NCBI RefSeq assembly: GCF_022809315.2
Contig: NZ_JAKZJU020000001.1
Span: 1,054,001 to 1,118,000 of the forward strand
Origin: Mesosutterella faecium
Lineage (GTDB): Bacteria; Pseudomonadota; Gammaproteobacteria; Burkholderiales; Burkholderiaceae_F
Reading direction: 5' to 3'
Length of the DNA: 64,000 nt
Part shown: positions 37,329 to 46,978 of the stretch, in pieces
Numbering within the stretch: the stretch's first letter is position 1
How the letters are laid out: the number at the start of each line of letters is the position of its first letter
Notes under the pieces: generated by a model
What the model was told of the DNA's origin: nothing
What the model saw: the letters and a program-made list of their open reading frames with translations, nothing else
The model's database searches: none
Position numbers and translations under genes: made by a program

Positions 37329-37670
37329 TTAATCGCCGCCGGAGGCGGGCAGCCCGGACAGAAGGCTTTTCTCGCTTGCCCTGAATAAGTTTGAGGCCTC
37401 GACGATCTCCGCGTCGAACGAGTCGACGGGACGGACCAGAACCCCCTGGCGTGCGACTCCCGCGCGCTCGAGGGCGCTCAGAATCTCTTTTTTCTTCATG
37501 GCCGGCGGCAGCGGGCTGCGGAGCTTCTGCAGGCATCTGCGCAGCGCGACGGCCGCATTGTCGTAGGCCTCCTGAATCGTGGCGCCGAAGCTCGCAAGCC
37601 CTGGAATGTCGGGAAAAGTGACGCGGTACCCCTTGTCGGTCGGCAGGAAAGCTGCAAGATATCTGGGCAT
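37329..37670 (-). CDS. HicB-like protein without a HicA partner
   Basis: 113 aa. The N-terminal half (YLAAFLPTDKGYRVTFPDIPGLASFGATIQEAYDNA-type pattern, residues 4-40) is the partial RNase H fold of HicB antitoxins. It is followed by PLPPAMKKKEILSAL. The tail lacks a recognisable ribbon-helix-helix or HTH domain. A HicA toxin gene normally lies next to it, but none is visible on either side within about 130 bp upstream or 190 bp downstream. It may be a remnant or a stand-alone HicB-fold protein. A TAATAT box at 37707-37712 and an overlapping palindrome lie upstream. Confidence 0.75.
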   Translation of the reverse strand: MPRYLAAFLPTDKGYRVTFPDIPGLASFGATIQEAYDNAAVALRRCLQKLRSPLPPAMKKKEILSALERAGVARQGVLVRPVDSFDAEIVEASNLFRASEKSLLSGLPASGGD

Positions 37671-37728
37671 TCTTCACACTCCACGTCAGTCATTAAGACG
37701 TAAGGCATATTACCTAGATTCCGGCCGT

Positions 37729-37740
37729 ATTCGTTCGAAT
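37729..37740. promoter_or_regulatory. Palindrome upstream of the hicB-like gene
   Basis: ATTCGTTCGAAT, centred about 65 bp before the ATG and about 25 bp from a TAATAT box, so it would cover the -35 region. It is related to GTTCGTACGAAC at 37205-37216. Confidence 0.5.
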
Positions 37741-37802
37741 GTTACGTATTTTTACCTATGCAAAGGTCGGGATACATCGCCTCCGGCCTTTCTTTTCGGG
37801 AC

Positions 37803-39467
37803 TCAGTCGCGGCTCAAGGCGGCTGAAAAGCGTCGCCTGGATTCAGGCTCTTCCCACCGGTAGTCCGGGCTGAGGAGGGACTCATGGGGCCGTTCGCCCT
37901 TCCAGCGGATTTCCGCCGCATCGAGCAGCAGGCTGTCGGTCCAGTCAGCCCTGAAGGGGCGGGCGGCCGCCTTCCGGACCGCCTGCTCAAGCGGCCCCCG
38001 CGCCCAGAGAAGGACAGGAATGCGGTAGCTTGAGGGAGAAGCCGGGGAGTGCCCGACGCGGTTGTCGTAGCGGCCGGTCTCCACGCCGTGGTCCGAAAGA
38101 AACAGGCAGAGCGTGCTTCGGTGTCCGGCCCCGTCGCGGACGACCCTGAAGATTCGCGCGAGGACTTCGTCCTGATAGAGCATCGCGCGGTCGTAGTCGT
38201 TGAGCTGGCTGCGCACGATCGGCCCGCGGCCGAGCTTTTCCATGGCTCTTGAGACGCTGTCGGGCCCGCTCCAGGCGTCCTTCAGACGCTCCGGATAGCG
38301 CAGGGCGAAGTGCGGGTGGGCTCCGAGCATGTGCACGACGATGAGCTTCCGTGGCGCCGGATCCTGCATGGCGGCCGAAAGCGGCTGCAGGAGCTTCTCG
38401 TCCATGGACCGGGTGGAGCGGCCGGAGACGCGGTTGAGGAGGACGGCCTTGTCAGCGTAGTCCTGGTAGAGCTCCTTGATCGCGAGGTCGTCCTGGTTCG
38501 AGATCCAGATGACACGGAAGCCGGCGGCGCGGATGAAGGCGAAAAGATTGCCGCGGCCCTGCAGCTGCGCCTGGCGGGCAGGGAAGTGAAACATCGAATC
38601 GAAGGCGGCGATGGTCTGGGCCGCCGTCGACCAGCTGTCGGCAACGGCGGTGATTTCTCCGCTGCGCACCATGCCGCGCAGCTCCGGGGTCGTGTCGCGC
38701 GGGTAGCCGAAAAGGCTCATGTTGTCCCGGGTGAGGCTCTCGCCTATGACGAGAACGATGGTTTTGGGCGAATCGCCCACCTGAGTGATCAGGCCCTGCG
38801 AGACGCGGACAATCTCGGCGTTCCGCTCATCGCTCTGTCGCCAGAAGTCCCGGTAGCTTTTCGCGCAGGCCGCGGCCTTGATCCAGGAGGCCGGCACCAT
38901 GTGCGAGCGCCATGAGTGGTTGAAGAGGGTGAGTCCCGCCACGGCAGCGGCCGCGAGGCACAGGGCGGCGCCCGCCGGGAGGCCGGGCCGGAACTCGTCC
39001 GGCTTTTTCAGAAGCGGAGAGGGCAGGGGAAGGCTGCGCTTCAGGGCCAGAAGGATCAGGGCGGCCTGAAGCAGGAAAACCACAAGTCCCGCGCCTGCCC
39101 AGAAAAGGATCTGGGGCAGGGCCGTGGCGAGGTATTCGCGGGCTTCCGCCGGGGTGGTGTTCGCAAGCGCCTGGATGACGAACCCCGAGAAGTAGTCCGA
39201 CTCGTAGGAGGTCATCAGAAAGCCCCGCAGGGCCGCATCGGCGCTGCTCAGCAGGCAGGACGCAAGAAATAAGGCCGCGGCGGCCCTGATCCGTCCCGGC
39301 CTGCGCGGCGACAGGGCGAACAAAAGCCCGAATGGAATCAGAAACGAGGCGAGCTGCGCCGAGCGCGCCGCGGGCAGAGCCGAAAAAGGCAGGAGAAAGC
39401 CGGCCGCAAGGCACAGGGCGGCTGCGCTCAGGCGCTGTCGGGAAAGAAGGAAGGGGAGCTTTTTCAT
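37803..39467 (-). CDS. Phosphoethanolamine transferase-like membrane enzyme
   Basis: 554 aa. Five hydrophobic segments in the first 200 residues anchor a periplasmic alkaline-phosphatase-fold domain. Motifs: VIGESLTRDNMSLFGYPRDTTP (nucleophile region), VHMLGAHPHF and LFLSDHGVE (metal site). EptA/CptA relatives move phosphoethanolamine onto lipid A or core sugars. The residue aligned with the EptA catalytic Thr (GET in that enzyme) is Ser here (GES), as in CptA-like sequences. It stands alone. Exact acceptor unknown. Confidence 0.82.
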   Translation of the reverse strand: MKKLPFLLSRQRLSAAALCLAAGFLLPFSALPAARSAQLASFLIPFGLLFALSPRRPGRIRAAAALFLASCLLSSADAALRGFLMTSYESDYFSGFVIQALANTTPAEAREYLATALPQILFWAGAGLVVFLLQAALILLALKRSLPLPSPLLKKPDEFRPGLPAGAALCLAAAAVAGLTLFNHSWRSHMVPASWIKAAACAKSYRDFWRQSDERNAEIVRVSQGLITQVGDSPKTIVLVIGESLTRDNMSLFGYPRDTTPELRGMVRSGEITAVADSWSTAAQTIAAFDSMFHFPARQAQLQGRGNLFAFIRAAGFRVIWISNQDDLAIKELYQDYADKAVLLNRVSGRSTRSMDEKLLQPLSAAMQDPAPRKLIVVHMLGAHPHFALRYPERLKDAWSGPDSVSRAMEKLGRGPIVRSQLNDYDRAMLYQDEVLARIFRVVRDGAGHRSTLCLFLSDHGVETGRYDNRVGHSPASPSSYRIPVLLWARGPLEQAVRKAAARPFRADWTDSLLLDAAEIRWKGERPHESLLSPDYRWEEPESRRRFSAALSRD

Positions 39468-39507
39468 GCCTTGGGTGCTGAGGGGCGGGGCAGGGCAGAG
39501 GCGGACC

Positions 39508-39543
39508 GAAAAAAAGCCTGGTGCAGAAAAATGCGCCAGGCTT
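39508..39543 (-). terminator. Intrinsic terminator after efp
   Basis: On the minus strand an 8-bp stem AAGCCTGG/CCAGGCTT is followed by a run of T (39508-39513). Confidence 0.85.
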
Positions 39544-39572
39544 CGGTCATTTCTCCTGAAAAATCAGGGAAA

Positions 39573-40133
39573 TTACTTCACGCGGTTGGAGTACTCGCCG
39601 GTGCGGGTGTCGATTTCAATCTTGTCGCCGACGTTGATGAAGGCGGGAACCTGCAGCTCGTAGCCGGTGTCCTTCAGCTTGGCGGGCTTCATGACCTTGC
39701 CGGAGGTGTCGCCCTTCACGGCGGGCTCGGTGTAGCCGATTTCACGCACGAGCTTGGTCGGCAGCTCAACGGAGATGGGCTGGCCGTTGTAGAACGTGAG
39801 CTCGGCGGGCATTTCTTCCTGCAGGTACTTCTTCGCCTCGGTCATGGCCTCTTCGCCGACTTCGTACTGGTTGTAGTCGGAGTCCATCCAGACATAGGAC
39901 GGATCGGCGTAGTAGGAGTAGGTCACGTCCTTGCGCTCGAGGATCAGGTCCTCGAATTTGTCGTCAGCGCGGTACACGGTTTCGGTGATGGCGCCCGTCA
40001 GAAGGTTGCGCATCTTCATCTTGACGGTGGAGGCGCCGCGGCCACCCTTGGAGTAAACGGCCTTGACCACAACCATCGGGTCCTTGCCAACCATGAAGAC
40101 GTTGCCGGCGCGAAGTTCCTGAGCGGTTTTCAT
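39573..40133 (-). CDS. efp: Elongation factor P
   Basis: 186 aa from the ATG at 40131-40133 ([10 protein letters not shown]). Rescues ribosomes stalled on polyproline. The loop that reaches the peptidyl-transferase centre reads [10 protein letters not shown] with Arg at position 32, the arginine form that EarP rhamnosylates, rather than the lysine form modified by EpmA/B. All three OB-like domains are present. It lies 82 bp downstream of earP on the same strand. Confidence 0.96.
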   Translation of the reverse strand: MKTAQELRAGNVFMVGKDPMVVVKAVYSKGGRGASTVKMKMRNLLTGAITETVYRADDKFEDLILERKDVTYSYYADPSYVWMDSDYNQYEVGEEAMTEAKKYLQEEMPAELTFYNGQPISVELPTKLVREIGYTEPAVKGDTSGKVMKPAKLKDTGYELQVPAFINVGDKIEIDTRTGEYSNRVK

Positions 40134-40215
40134 AATCTGAGTTCTACCTTTAGAGAAGCCTGGCACTTTCTGGCATTTGCTCGCGAACGGCCGGGCGGGG
40201 AAAATTTCAAGCCCA

Positions 40216-41352
40216 TTATTCTAGCTCTTTTTTTATCTGTCTGGCGAGGCTGCGGGAGAGCGAGCCGAGGCCGGCCAGGCGGTCCGCCCAGCGCCGTCCG
40301 CCCGCGGCGAGATCACCGGCAGCGCTGCGGAATGCCGCCCAGTGGCGGTTTTCCCAGCGGTTTTCGTTCCAGGCGAGATTCGCCTCCCGCCAGAGCGCCC
40401 CGGCGGGCTCGGGAAAGGACGGGGCGATCCGGTCCATGAAGGCGCGCAGCTTCACGATGTGCGCGTTCTCATCCTGCGGATAGATGGTCCAGAGGAAAGG
40501 CCTGGCGGACAGCTGCGCGCGCACGAAGGAGTCTTCGCCGCGGACGATGAGGGCGTCGGCGCACCACAGCAGCCGGTCGAACTTGTCCTGCGCCACCGCG
40601 GGCACGGGCCGGAAGGACACCTGCGGGGCCTCAAGCGCTCGCAACGCCTCGCCCAGCCTGCGGCCGGCCTCGCCGGGAGCGGCGAGGACCTGCAGCGGCC
40701 TGGGGTCCGCGGCCAGGGAAGCCGCCAGGGATTCGACCGGGGCGCTCGGGTAGGAGAAGAAAAAGAGGCTGAAGGGGCTGTCCGGATCCGCCCCGAGGCT
40801 GCGAAGCGCCGCGGCCCTGTCCTGCCGGGAGAAGCGCTCCCGCGCCTCAAGCAGCCCGCGCTCTATCAGCACGCCCCCGGTCTTCTGCGTGAAGCCCGGG
40901 AAGAAGAAGGTTTTCGTCGCCTGAAGCCTGGGGTGCGGCGAAGGCAGCCCGTGGCAGCCCTCCACCCAGTCTTCGGCCGAAAGGTACTCGAGGTTGAGCC
41001 AGGCCGTGGGGCGCCCCGAGGCGATCCGGGCGGCGATCGCCTCCTCGAATGCGTCCGGAAGCCGGCAGCCGAAGGTTTCGACCACGGCGTTTCCGGGCGT
41101 GCGCCCGAGGCATTCCTCCCAGCCCCGGACGGTGACGCCCGAGACGCTCTGGCCCGGGCGGAGCGAAGGGTCGACGCCGGGCGCGATGCGCGCGAGGGTT
41201 GCGAGATCGTCGATATAGAGCGTGATCTCGAAGCCTTCTTCGCCGGAAAGCGCCCGGGCGAGCCTCCAGCACACGCCCGCGTCGCCGAAGTTGTCGATCA
41301 CGTGGCAGAAAATGTCGCAGCGCAGGGGCCGCTTCTGAGTGTAGCTTTGCAT
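40216..41352 (-). CDS. earP: EF-P arginine rhamnosyltransferase EarP
   Basis: 378 aa GT-B glycosyltransferase that uses dTDP-rhamnose to modify Arg32 of EF-P. The N-terminal [15 protein letters not shown] carries the conserved aspartates, and the C-terminal [10 protein letters not shown] is the nucleotide-sugar-binding motif. It is adjacent to efp, as in most EarP-containing bacteria, which strongly supports both assignments. Confidence 0.94.
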   Translation of the reverse strand: MQSYTQKRPLRCDIFCHVIDNFGDAGVCWRLARALSGEEGFEITLYIDDLATLARIAPGVDPSLRPGQSVSGVTVRGWEECLGRTPGNAVVETFGCRLPDAFEEAIAARIASGRPTAWLNLEYLSAEDWVEGCHGLPSPHPRLQATKTFFFPGFTQKTGGVLIERGLLEARERFSRQDRAAALRSLGADPDSPFSLFFFSYPSAPVESLAASLAADPRPLQVLAAPGEAGRRLGEALRALEAPQVSFRPVPAVAQDKFDRLLWCADALIVRGEDSFVRAQLSARPFLWTIYPQDENAHIVKLRAFMDRIAPSFPEPAGALWREANLAWNENRWENRHWAAFRSAAGDLAAGGRRWADRLAGLGSLSRSLARQIKKELE

Positions 41353-41468
41353 GTTTTGTCGCCGCCGCAGCGCGGGGCCGCGTGCTTTAGACTCTGAGGC
41401 CTTAAAGGGGAAAAAGGAAAGCGCGGGAGCCGAGCTTTCCGGCTTATCCCCCGCCGTTAGGAGACCTC

Positions 41469-43340
41469 ATGCCCAAGGGAACGCCCCCCGCCGATTTCGA
41501 TTACGCGCTTATTTTAAGAAATCTGCCCTCGCTGCCGGGGGTGTACCGCTACTTCGACGCCGCGGGGAACTGCCTGTACGTCGGCAAGGCCCGGGACCTG
41601 AAGAAGCGCGTCTCGAGCTATTTCCAGAAATCGGACCTGTCGCCGCGCATCGCGCTCATGATCTCCCAGGTCGAGAAGCTTGAGACCACCGTCACCCGCT
41701 CCGAGGCCGAGGCGCTGCTGCTCGAGCACAACCTGATCAAGTCCCTCAAGCCCAAGTACAACATCGTCTTCCGCGACGACAAGACCTACCCCTATCTCAG
41801 GATCGGCTCGGAGGCTTACCCGCGGATCAGCTTCTACCGCGGGGGCGTGGACCGCAGGAGCACGTATTTCGGCCCGTTTCCGAACAGCGGCGCGGTGCGC
41901 CAGTCGATCGCGGTGCTGCAGAAGGTGTTCCAGCTGCGCACCTGCGAGGAGACCAATTTCCGCAACCGCTCGAGGCCGTGCCTGCTCGGCCAGATCGGCC
42001 GCTGCTCGGCGCCGTGCGTGGGCGCGGTGAGCGAGGAGGAGTACGCGCAGGACGTGCGCCGGGCGAAGCGCTTCCTCTCGGGCGACGGCGGAGAGCTCAT
42101 GTCCGAGCTTGAATCCCAGATGGCCGCGGCGGCCTCCGAGCTGCGGTTCGAGGACGCGGCGAGGATCCGCGACAAGCTTGCCGCGCTCTCGACCGTGCTC
42201 GAGGGCCAGACGATCGAGACCACGGGAGGCGACATCGACGCCGACATCATCGTGGTCGCCGTCGACCGGGGTCAGGCCTGCGTAAATCTCGCCATGGTGC
42301 GCGGAGGGCGGCACCTGGGCGACAGGGCTTTTTTCCCGAGCCACGAGAAGGAGGCCGCGCCCGAGGATGCGCCGGACATCCTCGAGGCCTTCGTGTCCCA
42401 CCACTACGAGGGGCTGCCGGTCCCGACCGTGGTCGTGACCGCGGACGCGAGGGACCCTGCGGTGCTCTCCGAGCTGCTCTCCGAGATCGCCGGCCGGCGG
42501 GTTCCCGTGGTGAGCGAGCCCCAGGGCGCCCGCCGCCGCTGGCTCGAGATGGCCCAGGCGGGCGCGAAAATCGCCCTCGAGAGCCACATCGCGGTCGAGC
42601 TGGGCGAGAAGTCGAGGCTGCAGGAACTCGTCGACGCGCTGGGGATCCGGCCCGAGAGCGGCCGGCTCGAGGACTTCCGCGCGGAGTGCTTTGACATCAG
42701 CCACACGGCGGGCGAGGCCACCATCGCCTCCTGCGTGGTGTTCAGAAACTTCAGGATGGACTCCTCCGAGTACCGGCGCTTCAACATCGACGACGTGACA
42801 CCCGGCGACGACTATGCGGCGATGAAGGAAGTGATCACGCGCCGCTACAGCGCGGTGGCCAGGGGCCGCTCCCCGATGCCCACGGTGGTCTTCATCGACG
42901 GCGGTCGCGGGCAGGTCGAGATGGCCCGGGAGGTTTTCGAATCCCTGGGGCTGGACACTTCCCACATCGTGGGCGTTGCCAAGGGCGAGGGCCGCAAGGT
43001 GGGGCTCGAGACCCTCGTCTTTCCCCGCGACCAGCACCGTGAGCCCTTGGTCCTCGGGCCGCAGTCGCCCGCGCTCATGCTCGTGGCCGAAATCCGCGAC
43101 GAGGCCCACCGGTTCGCCATCACCGGCATGCGGGCGCGGCGCGCGAAGCCCCGCAGCCGCAGCCGTCTCGAAGACTTCGAGGGCGTGGGGCCGAAGCGCC
43201 GGGCGAGGCTGCTCGCGCGATTCGGCGGCATGAAGGGCCTGCGCAACGCCTCCGTCGAGGAAATCGAGTCTGTCGAGGGCATCTCCAAAACGCTCGCCGA
43301 AAAAATCTACCTGCAGCTGCACGGCGAGGCCTCGGCATGA
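41469..43340 (+). CDS. uvrC: Excinuclease ABC subunit C
   Basis: 623 aa nucleotide-excision repair nuclease. N-terminal GIY-YIG domain ([20 protein letters not shown], cut 3' of the lesion), a UVR motif (about 205-240) for UvrB contact, the RNase H-like 5' nuclease domain ([25 protein letters not shown]) and a C-terminal double helix-hairpin-helix ([17 protein letters not shown]). GGAG precedes the ATG. It diverges from earP and is followed by pgsA, a common uvrC-pgsA pair. Confidence 0.96.
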   Translation: MPKGTPPADFDYALILRNLPSLPGVYRYFDAAGNCLYVGKARDLKKRVSSYFQKSDLSPRIALMISQVEKLETTVTRSEAEALLLEHNLIKSLKPKYNIVFRDDKTYPYLRIGSEAYPRISFYRGGVDRRSTYFGPFPNSGAVRQSIAVLQKVFQLRTCEETNFRNRSRPCLLGQIGRCSAPCVGAVSEEEYAQDVRRAKRFLSGDGGELMSELESQMAAAASELRFEDAARIRDKLAALSTVLEGQTIETTGGDIDADIIVVAVDRGQACVNLAMVRGGRHLGDRAFFPSHEKEAAPEDAPDILEAFVSHHYEGLPVPTVVVTADARDPAVLSELLSEIAGRRVPVVSEPQGARRRWLEMAQAGAKIALESHIAVELGEKSRLQELVDALGIRPESGRLEDFRAECFDISHTAGEATIASCVVFRNFRMDSSEYRRFNIDDVTPGDDYAAMKEVITRRYSAVARGRSPMPTVVFIDGGRGQVEMAREVFESLGLDTSHIVGVAKGEGRKVGLETLVFPRDQHREPLVLGPQSPALMLVAEIRDEAHRFAITGMRARRAKPRSRSRLEDFEGVGPKRRARLLARFGGMKGLRNASVEEIESVEGISKTLAEKIYLQLHGEASA

Positions 43341-43450
43341 AAGTCACTGCGCAGGCGGGCGAATTCGTCCTCCGCTCGCATTACAATCAGGAACGTCTTC
43401 GTTATTTTTTTCTTCGCCCCGCGCCCTGACTGCGGGGCTGCGGTGCCTTT

Positions 43451-44074
43451 ATGTCTGAAGTACAGAATTCCTCGCCAGCCCGTCCGCGGAGCCGGCTCAA
43501 TGTGCCGATGGCGCTCACGTGGACCCGCGTCGCGCTGATCCCGTTCGTGATCGGGGTCTTTTATCTCGGCTGCCTCAGCCCGCACGCGCAGAACGTGATC
43601 GCCTGCGTGATCTTCTGCATCGCGGCGATCACCGACGCCCTGGACGGCTTCATCGCGAGGCACTTCAACCTCACCACCCCGATGGGCGCCTTCCTGGACT
43701 CCGTGGCCGACAAGCTGCTCGTGTGCGCGGCGGTGATCGCGCTGCTCGCGCTGCGCCGCATCGACATGCTGGTCGCCCTCATCATCGTGGGGCGCGAGAT
43801 CGCCGTGACGGGGCTGCGCGAATGGATGGCCAAGGTCGGCGCCTCCTCCCACGTGAAGGTGAACTGGTACGGCAAGGTGAAGGCGATCGCGCAGATGGTC
43901 GCCATCCCGATGCTGCTCTGGCACGATCCCCTCTGGGGGCTCAACATCCCCCTGATCGGGACCTGGCTCATCTGGATCGCCGTGATCCTCACGCTCTACT
44001 CGATGTGCGTTTACACGAAGGCCGCGATCCCCTTCCTGTACCCGGATGAAAAGCTGAAGAACCAGGACCGCTGA
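43451..44074 (+). CDS. pgsA: CDP-diacylglycerol-glycerol-3-phosphate 3-phosphatidyltransferase
   Basis: 207 aa inner-membrane enzyme that makes phosphatidylglycerol phosphate. The CDP-alcohol phosphotransferase motif spans DALDGFIARHF to DSVADK (D-x2-DG-x2-AR-x8-G-x3-D-x3-D). Four to five membrane segments are visible. It has an N-terminal extension of about 15 residues. A strong bidirectional terminator follows. Confidence 0.95.
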   Translation: MSEVQNSSPARPRSRLNVPMALTWTRVALIPFVIGVFYLGCLSPHAQNVIACVIFCIAAITDALDGFIARHFNLTTPMGAFLDSVADKLLVCAAVIALLALRRIDMLVALIIVGREIAVTGLREWMAKVGASSHVKVNWYGKVKAIAQMVAIPMLLWHDPLWGLNIPLIGTWLIWIAVILTLYSMCVYTKAAIPFLYPDEKLKNQDR

Positions 44075-44096
44075 AGCGGATCCCCCCGCGCACGAC

Positions 44097-44123
44097 AAAG
44101 CCGCCCCGAAGGGCGGCTTTTTT
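44097..44123. terminator. Bidirectional terminator between pgsA and fhs
   Basis: A perfect 10-bp stem AAAGCCGCCC/GGGCGGCTTT, loop CGAA, with T-tail on the plus strand and A-run opposite. It serves convergent pgsA and fhs. Confidence 0.92.
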
Positions 44124-44145
44124 CAGTTCGGGCTGAACCGGGAGG

Positions 44146-45792
44146 TCAGGACAGGCCCACGATCTGCCCGTCCTTCACGTCGATCTTGAAGGCGTTGGGG
44201 ACTTTGGGAAGGCCCGGCATTCTCAGGATGGAGCCGGTCGTGATCACGACAAAGCCCGCGCCCGCGTTGAGGATCAGGCGCTCCACGGGGATGGTGAAGC
44301 CCTTGGGGGCGCCGAGCAGCTTCGGATCGTGCGACAGCGACAGCGGGGTCTTCGCGATGCAGATCGGCAGACGTCCGAAGCCGAGCGACTCGATCTGCTT
44401 CAGATCCTTCACCGCCTTGGGCGAGAGGCTGAAGTCCTTCGCGCCGTAGCAGCGCGTGATGACCGCCTGGAGCTTGTCGAGGATCGGGGCGTCCTCCTCG
44501 TAGGCGAATTTGATCGGACGGGGGTCGCCCTCGCAGGCTTCGACCACCTGCCGCGCGAGCTCCTCGGCCCCGGCGCCTCCGCGGGCGAACCCGTCGGAAA
44601 CGGCGAAGCGCGCGCCGAGCTCCTCGCAGCGCCTGCGGATCACCTCGATCTCAGCCTCGTCGTCGTTGGCGAAGTGGTTGAGGGCCACGACGACGTTCGG
44701 GCCGAAGCCCTGCATGTTGCGGACGTGGTGGTCGAGGTTGCACAGGCCTTTTTTGAGCGCCTCGATGTTGGGCTGGGCGATGTCGGCCAGCGGGACGCCG
44801 CCGTGCCAGTGCAGGGCGCGGGTGCTTGTCACGATCACCGTGGCGTTCGGGCGCAGGCCCGCCGAGCGGCACTTGATGTCGAAGAATTTTTCTCCGCCCA
44901 GCTCTGAGCCGAAGCCCGCCTCCGTGATGGCGTAGTCGCCGATCGTGAGGGCGGCCTTGGTGGCGGCCACCGAGTTGCAGCCGTGGGCGATGTTCGCAAA
45001 GGGCCCCCCGTGGATGAATGCGGGGCCGCCTTCGATCGTCTGCACGAGGTTGGGCTTCACGGCCTCAAGCAGCAGCGCCATCAGCGCTCCGGTGCAGCCG
45101 ATTTCCTTGACGGTGAGCGCCGAGCCGTCGCGCTTCGTGGCGACCACCATCCGGTCGATGCGCGCGCGCAGGTCCTCCTCGTCCTTGGCGAGGCAGAACA
45201 CCGCCATCAGCTCCGAGGCCACCGTAATGTCAAAGCCCGTCTCGGCGGGCACGCCGTTGGCCGAGCCGCCCAGCCCCGTCACGATGAAGCGCAGCTGCCG
45301 GTCGTTCACGTCGAGCACGCGCTTCCAGGTCACTTCCTTGATGTCGTGCTCGCCGCGGAAGCGGCAGTTGTCGATGATGGCCGCGAGCAGGTTGTTCGCG
45401 GCGGTGATCGCGTGGAAGTCGCCGGTGAAGTGCAGGTTGATCGACTCCATCGGCAGCACCTGGGAATAGCCGCCGCCGGCGGCGCCGCCCTTCATGCCGA
45501 AGCACGGGCCGAGCGAGGGCTCCCGAAGCGCGAGGCAGGATTTTTTGCCGATCCTGCGCAGTCCCTGGGCGAGCGCGATCGAGGTCGTCGTTTTGCCCGA
45601 GCCCGCGGGCATGCCGGAGGTGGCCGTCACAAGAATGAGCTTTCCGTGGGGCTTGCGCTCCGGGGAGAGCTTCACCTTCGCCTTGTCGCGGCCGTAGGGC
45701 TCGAACTCCTCGTCAGTGAGCCCGATTTCGTGGGCGAGCTGCTCGATCGGCTTCAGCTTGGCCGCATGGGCGATTTCAATGTCAGACAGCAT
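44146..45792 (-). CDS. fhs: Formate-tetrahydrofolate ligase
   Basis: 548 aa from the ATG at 45790-45792, placed by AGGAGA; an upstream in-frame start (45831) is less likely. Makes 10-formyl-tetrahydrofolate from formate, tetrahydrofolate and ATP. N-terminal domain with P-loop PAGSGKTTTSIALAQGL, SLGPCFGMKGGAAGGGYSQV, the family signature HFTGDFHAI and GGPAFIHGGPFANIAHG. It gives this organism a formate-assimilating route into one-carbon metabolism. A 400-bp upstream region follows. Confidence 0.96.
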   Translation of the reverse strand: MLSDIEIAHAAKLKPIEQLAHEIGLTDEEFEPYGRDKAKVKLSPERKPHGKLILVTATSGMPAGSGKTTTSIALAQGLRRIGKKSCLALREPSLGPCFGMKGGAAGGGYSQVLPMESINLHFTGDFHAITAANNLLAAIIDNCRFRGEHDIKEVTWKRVLDVNDRQLRFIVTGLGGSANGVPAETGFDITVASELMAVFCLAKDEEDLRARIDRMVVATKRDGSALTVKEIGCTGALMALLLEAVKPNLVQTIEGGPAFIHGGPFANIAHGCNSVAATKAALTIGDYAITEAGFGSELGGEKFFDIKCRSAGLRPNATVIVTSTRALHWHGGVPLADIAQPNIEALKKGLCNLDHHVRNMQGFGPNVVVALNHFANDDEAEIEVIRRRCEELGARFAVSDGFARGGAGAEELARQVVEACEGDPRPIKFAYEEDAPILDKLQAVITRCYGAKDFSLSPKAVKDLKQIESLGFGRLPICIAKTPLSLSHDPKLLGAPKGFTIPVERLILNAGAGFVVITTGSILRMPGLPKVPNAFKIDVKDGQIVGLS

Positions 45793-46195
45793 AGGGGTCT
45801 CCTGATTAATTCCAAATGGACAGAAAAACAAAAGAACTCAAAACACTTCATCTGATCATGGGCTTCGCGTTTCCCCAAAGTGCGGCAGGCTCCGCGCGGC
45901 GGAGGGCGCGGGAAAAGGAAAAAGGCAAAGCCCGCGGGCGGGAGCGCGCAGACACCCCCCGGGCAATCCCTCTATTTTGACAGAATCGGGGCCCGGGGCG
46001 CGGCGCCAGAAGGGGTAGCCGGCTTCGTCACGAAGAAGTAGGGAGGGGAGCGTTGGTGGTATCAAAAAGGCAGGCAGGTGACTTTTTCGTCCTCGTTAAA
46101 GGCGGGAAGGGACCTTTATAATGCCTCTCCACACAGCAGGGGCGGGCCCGTGCCGGGGCGCCTCCGCCCATGAACCCCTTTCCTAGGAGCAATGA
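45793..46195. other. Divergent intergenic region between fhs and etfB
   Basis: About 400 bp with no credible gene. It contains an A-rich stretch near 45820-45840, a GC-rich block around 45890-46015 with several inverted repeats (GCCCGCGGGC-like), and the etfB -10 box. The conserved 3' motif of the ZTP riboswitch, which can precede fhs, was looked for and not found. Confidence 0.5.
46117..46122 (+). promoter_or_regulatory. etfB -10 box
   Basis: A perfect TATAAT, 73 bp before the etfB ATG. No matching strong -35, so an activator may be involved. Confidence 0.5.
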
Positions 46196-46954
46196 ATGAA
46201 GGTTCTGGTTGCAGTTAAAAGAGTGGTCGACTACAACGTGAAGGTTCACGCGCTTGCCGACGGCAGCGGTCTGGACGTCGACGGCAAGCCCGCGGTGCGG
46301 CGCTCGCTCAATCCCTTTGATGAGATCGCGGTCGAAGCCGCCGTGCACCTCAAGGAGACGGGCGCGGCCGATGAGGTGGTCGCGGTGAGCGTGGGCGAGG
46401 CGAAGGCCGTGGACACCCTCCGCGTGGCGCTCGCCATGGGAGCCGACCGCGGCATTCTCGTTCACACCGACGTGAAGACCGAGCCGCTGGGCGTCGCGCG
46501 GCTTCTCAAGGCCGTCGTGGACCGGGAGAAGCCCGACCTCGTCGCCGTGGGCAAGCAGGCGATCGACGACGACGCGGGGCAGACGGGCGCCATGCTGGCC
46601 GCCCTGATGGATGCGCCTTTCGGAGCGAACGCGAACGGCGTCGAGCTCAAGGACGGCGCGCTTTACGTCTCCTCCCAGACCGTGGACGGGACCGAGCTGA
46701 GGAAGCTGTCGCTGCCGGCGGTGTTCGCGGCCGATCTGCGGCTCGCGGAGCCGCGCTACGTGACGCTGCCGAGCATGATGAAGGCGCGCAGGAAGCCCGT
46801 GGAGACGATCGAGGCGGAGACGCTCGGGGCCGATTTCGCCCCGCAGCTGAAAGTCACCCGCTACGACGCGCCGCCCGCGCGCAAGGCCGGCGTGATGGTG
46901 GGCAGCGTCGCGGAGCTCGTCGAGAAACTGCGCTGCGAGGCGAAGGTCCTTTAA
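46196..46954 (+). CDS. etfB: Electron transfer flavoprotein beta subunit
   Basis: 252 aa. With EtfA it forms a soluble FAD/AMP heterodimer carrying electrons between dehydrogenases and a quinone-linked acceptor. It begins MKVLVAVKRVVDYNVKV, the AMP-binding region, and contains NPFDEIAVEAAVHLKE and GKQAIDDDAGQTGAMLAALM. TAGGAGC precedes the ATG. etfA follows after 24 bp, then menaquinone genes, which makes a link to the quinone pool plausible. Confidence 0.96.
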   Translation: MKVLVAVKRVVDYNVKVHALADGSGLDVDGKPAVRRSLNPFDEIAVEAAVHLKETGAADEVVAVSVGEAKAVDTLRVALAMGADRGILVHTDVKTEPLGVARLLKAVVDREKPDLVAVGKQAIDDDAGQTGAMLAALMDAPFGANANGVELKDGALYVSSQTVDGTELRKLSLPAVFAADLRLAEPRYVTLPSMMKARRKPVETIEAETLGADFAPQLKVTRYDAPPARKAGVMVGSVAELVEKLRCEAKVL

Positions 46955-46978
46955 CTTTTTTTCAGGCTGAAGACAAAA

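Noticed and set aside
45793..46195. ZTP riboswitch upstream of fhs
   Set aside because: The conserved 3' motif was not found; the GC-rich repeats do not match the family.
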